Shown one piece after another: positions 11,934-12,548 of a stretch of 12,548 bases of DNA. Positions within the stretch are counted from its first letter, which is position 1. Each line of letters begins with the position of its first letter. The position numbers and the translations under genes are program-made. The notes under the pieces were generated by a model. It saw only the letters and a list, made by a program, of their open reading frames with translations, was not told the origin of the DNA and did not search any database. The stretch spans positions 11,151-23,698 of the forward strand of contig NZ_DQDX01000183.1 in assembly GCF_003525665.1 (NCBI RefSeq), written 5' to 3'. Origin of the DNA: Flavobacterium sp. GTDB taxonomy: Bacteria > Bacteroidota > Bacteroidia > Flavobacteriales > Flavobacteriaceae.

Positions 11934-12548
11934 ATGTCAGAATATAGTATTGAAACTGAAAATTTAAGCTTTCACTATTCAAAAGATAAAAAAGTCTTAG
12001 ATTCTATTTCTATAAAAGTTCCAAAAGGTTCTATATACGGATTTTTAGGTCCGAATGGCGCTGGAAAATCAACCACAATGCGATTGCTAACAGGCATTAT
12101 TCCTGAACAAGAAAACGCCATTAAACTATTTGGTCAATCTTTAAAAGACCAATTACCATTGGTTTTTCATAGAATTGGTTCTTTGGTTGAATCACCAGCA
12201 TTATACTTACACTTGAGTGGTTTAGACAACCTGCGATACATTGCCAAACTAAGAGGAATATCTGAAGAAAAAATAAAAGAAACTCTAGAATTGGTTGATT
12301 TAACCAAAGACGGTAATCGAAAAGCTAAACAATATTCATTAGGAATGAAACAACGATTAGCTATTGGGATGGCATTGTTGAGTGAACCCGAATTACTCTT
12401 GCTAGACGAGCCTGTAAATGGTTTAGATCCAAACGGAATTATAGAGATTAGAAAACTGCTTATAAAACTCAATAAAGAAAAAGGAATTACAATTTTTGTA
12501 TCAAGTCACTTGCTTTCTGAAATTGAAAAAATGTGTACGCATGTTGCC
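11934..12548 (+). CDS. ABC transporter ATP-binding protein, N-terminal part (cut by window edge)
   Basis: The frame is open from the ATG at 11934 to the window edge (205 codons). It starts MSEYSIETENLSFHYSK and carries a full nucleotide-binding domain: Walker A GPNGAGKST (about residues 40-48), ABC signature YSLGMKQR (about 136-143), Walker B LLLLDEP with the D-loop GLDP (about 156-168), and the H-loop SSH (about 190-192). The SLGMKQRL signature and FLGPNGAGKSTTMRLLTG are typical of the BcrA/NatA/CcmA-like subfamily of exporters, in which a separate permease is usually encoded next; that would lie to the right of the window. The substrate cannot be inferred: drug/antibiotic export, sodium export and undefined permeases all use this type. 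It is divergent from the 155-aa gene across 132 bp. Confidence 0.93.
   Translation, partial: MSEYSIETENLSFHYSKDKKVLDSISIKVPKGSIYGFLGPNGAGKSTTMRLLTGIIPEQENAIKLFGQSLKDQLPLVFHRIGSLVESPALYLHLSGLDNLRYIAKLRGISEEKIKETLELVDLTKDGNRKAKQYSLGMKQRLAIGMALLSEPELLLLDEPVNGLDPNGIIEIRKLLIKLNKEKGITIFVSSHLLSEIEKMCTHVA

Noticed and set aside
12167..12472. Open frame on the - strand opposite the ABC ATPase
   Set aside because: It is antisense to the signature and Walker B regions of a clear ATPase; Ser-rich shadow translation.

Overview
The window looks like a chromosomal segment of a Flavobacterium-type member of the Bacteroidota. The evidence is low GC, TAnnTTTG-type -7 promoter boxes in place of E. coli-type promoters, few Shine-Dalgarno sequences, a surface lipoprotein with a Cys-Ser-Asp-Asp-Asp export signal, a long Bacteroidota-type YidC, and intergenic elements of a kind common in Flavobacterium. 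This is inferred from sequence features alone; no database was searched.

Layout. Positions 1-320 (-) hold the N-terminal third of mnmA, cut by the window edge. Positions 426-1136 (-) encode a secreted MORN/YwqK-type repeat protein with its own terminator. A 333-bp regulatory region full of short repeats follows, then a (+) two-domain fasciclin lipoprotein (1470-2465). Next is a decayed-looking gap (2466-2800) with two terminators. The (-) genes yidC (2801-4693) and pyrG (5046-6656) come next; between them lie a (+) structured element and three tandem 44-bp palindromic repeats. A probable (-) operon runs guaA, LysM/periplasmic-binding protein, osmC-like, DUF3820-like (11092 down to 6843). A second copy of the structured element lies just upstream of guaA, followed by an unrecognised 155-aa gene (11334-11801, -). 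A divergent (+) ABC transporter ATPase (11934 onward) is cut by the right edge.

Gene content is mostly housekeeping. PyrG makes CTP and GuaA makes GMP, both with class I glutamine amidotransferase domains; MnmA and GuaA share the SGGVDS PP-loop; YidC inserts membrane proteins. The envelope proteins (fasciclin lipoprotein, MORN protein, LysM protein) are the accessory part.

I see no defence island, prophage, CRISPR array, tRNA, rRNA or intact insertion sequence. The most interesting material is intergenic: two diverged copies (4822-4902 + and 11153-11244 -) of one structured element whose hairpin differs in sequence but keeps its pairing, perhaps the Flavo-1 RNA family; a 44-bp tandem array of perfect palindromes abutting the pyrG stop codon; repeated TAAACAAAA motifs before the fasciclin gene; and a guaA promoter box so close to the ATG that the mRNA may be leaderless.
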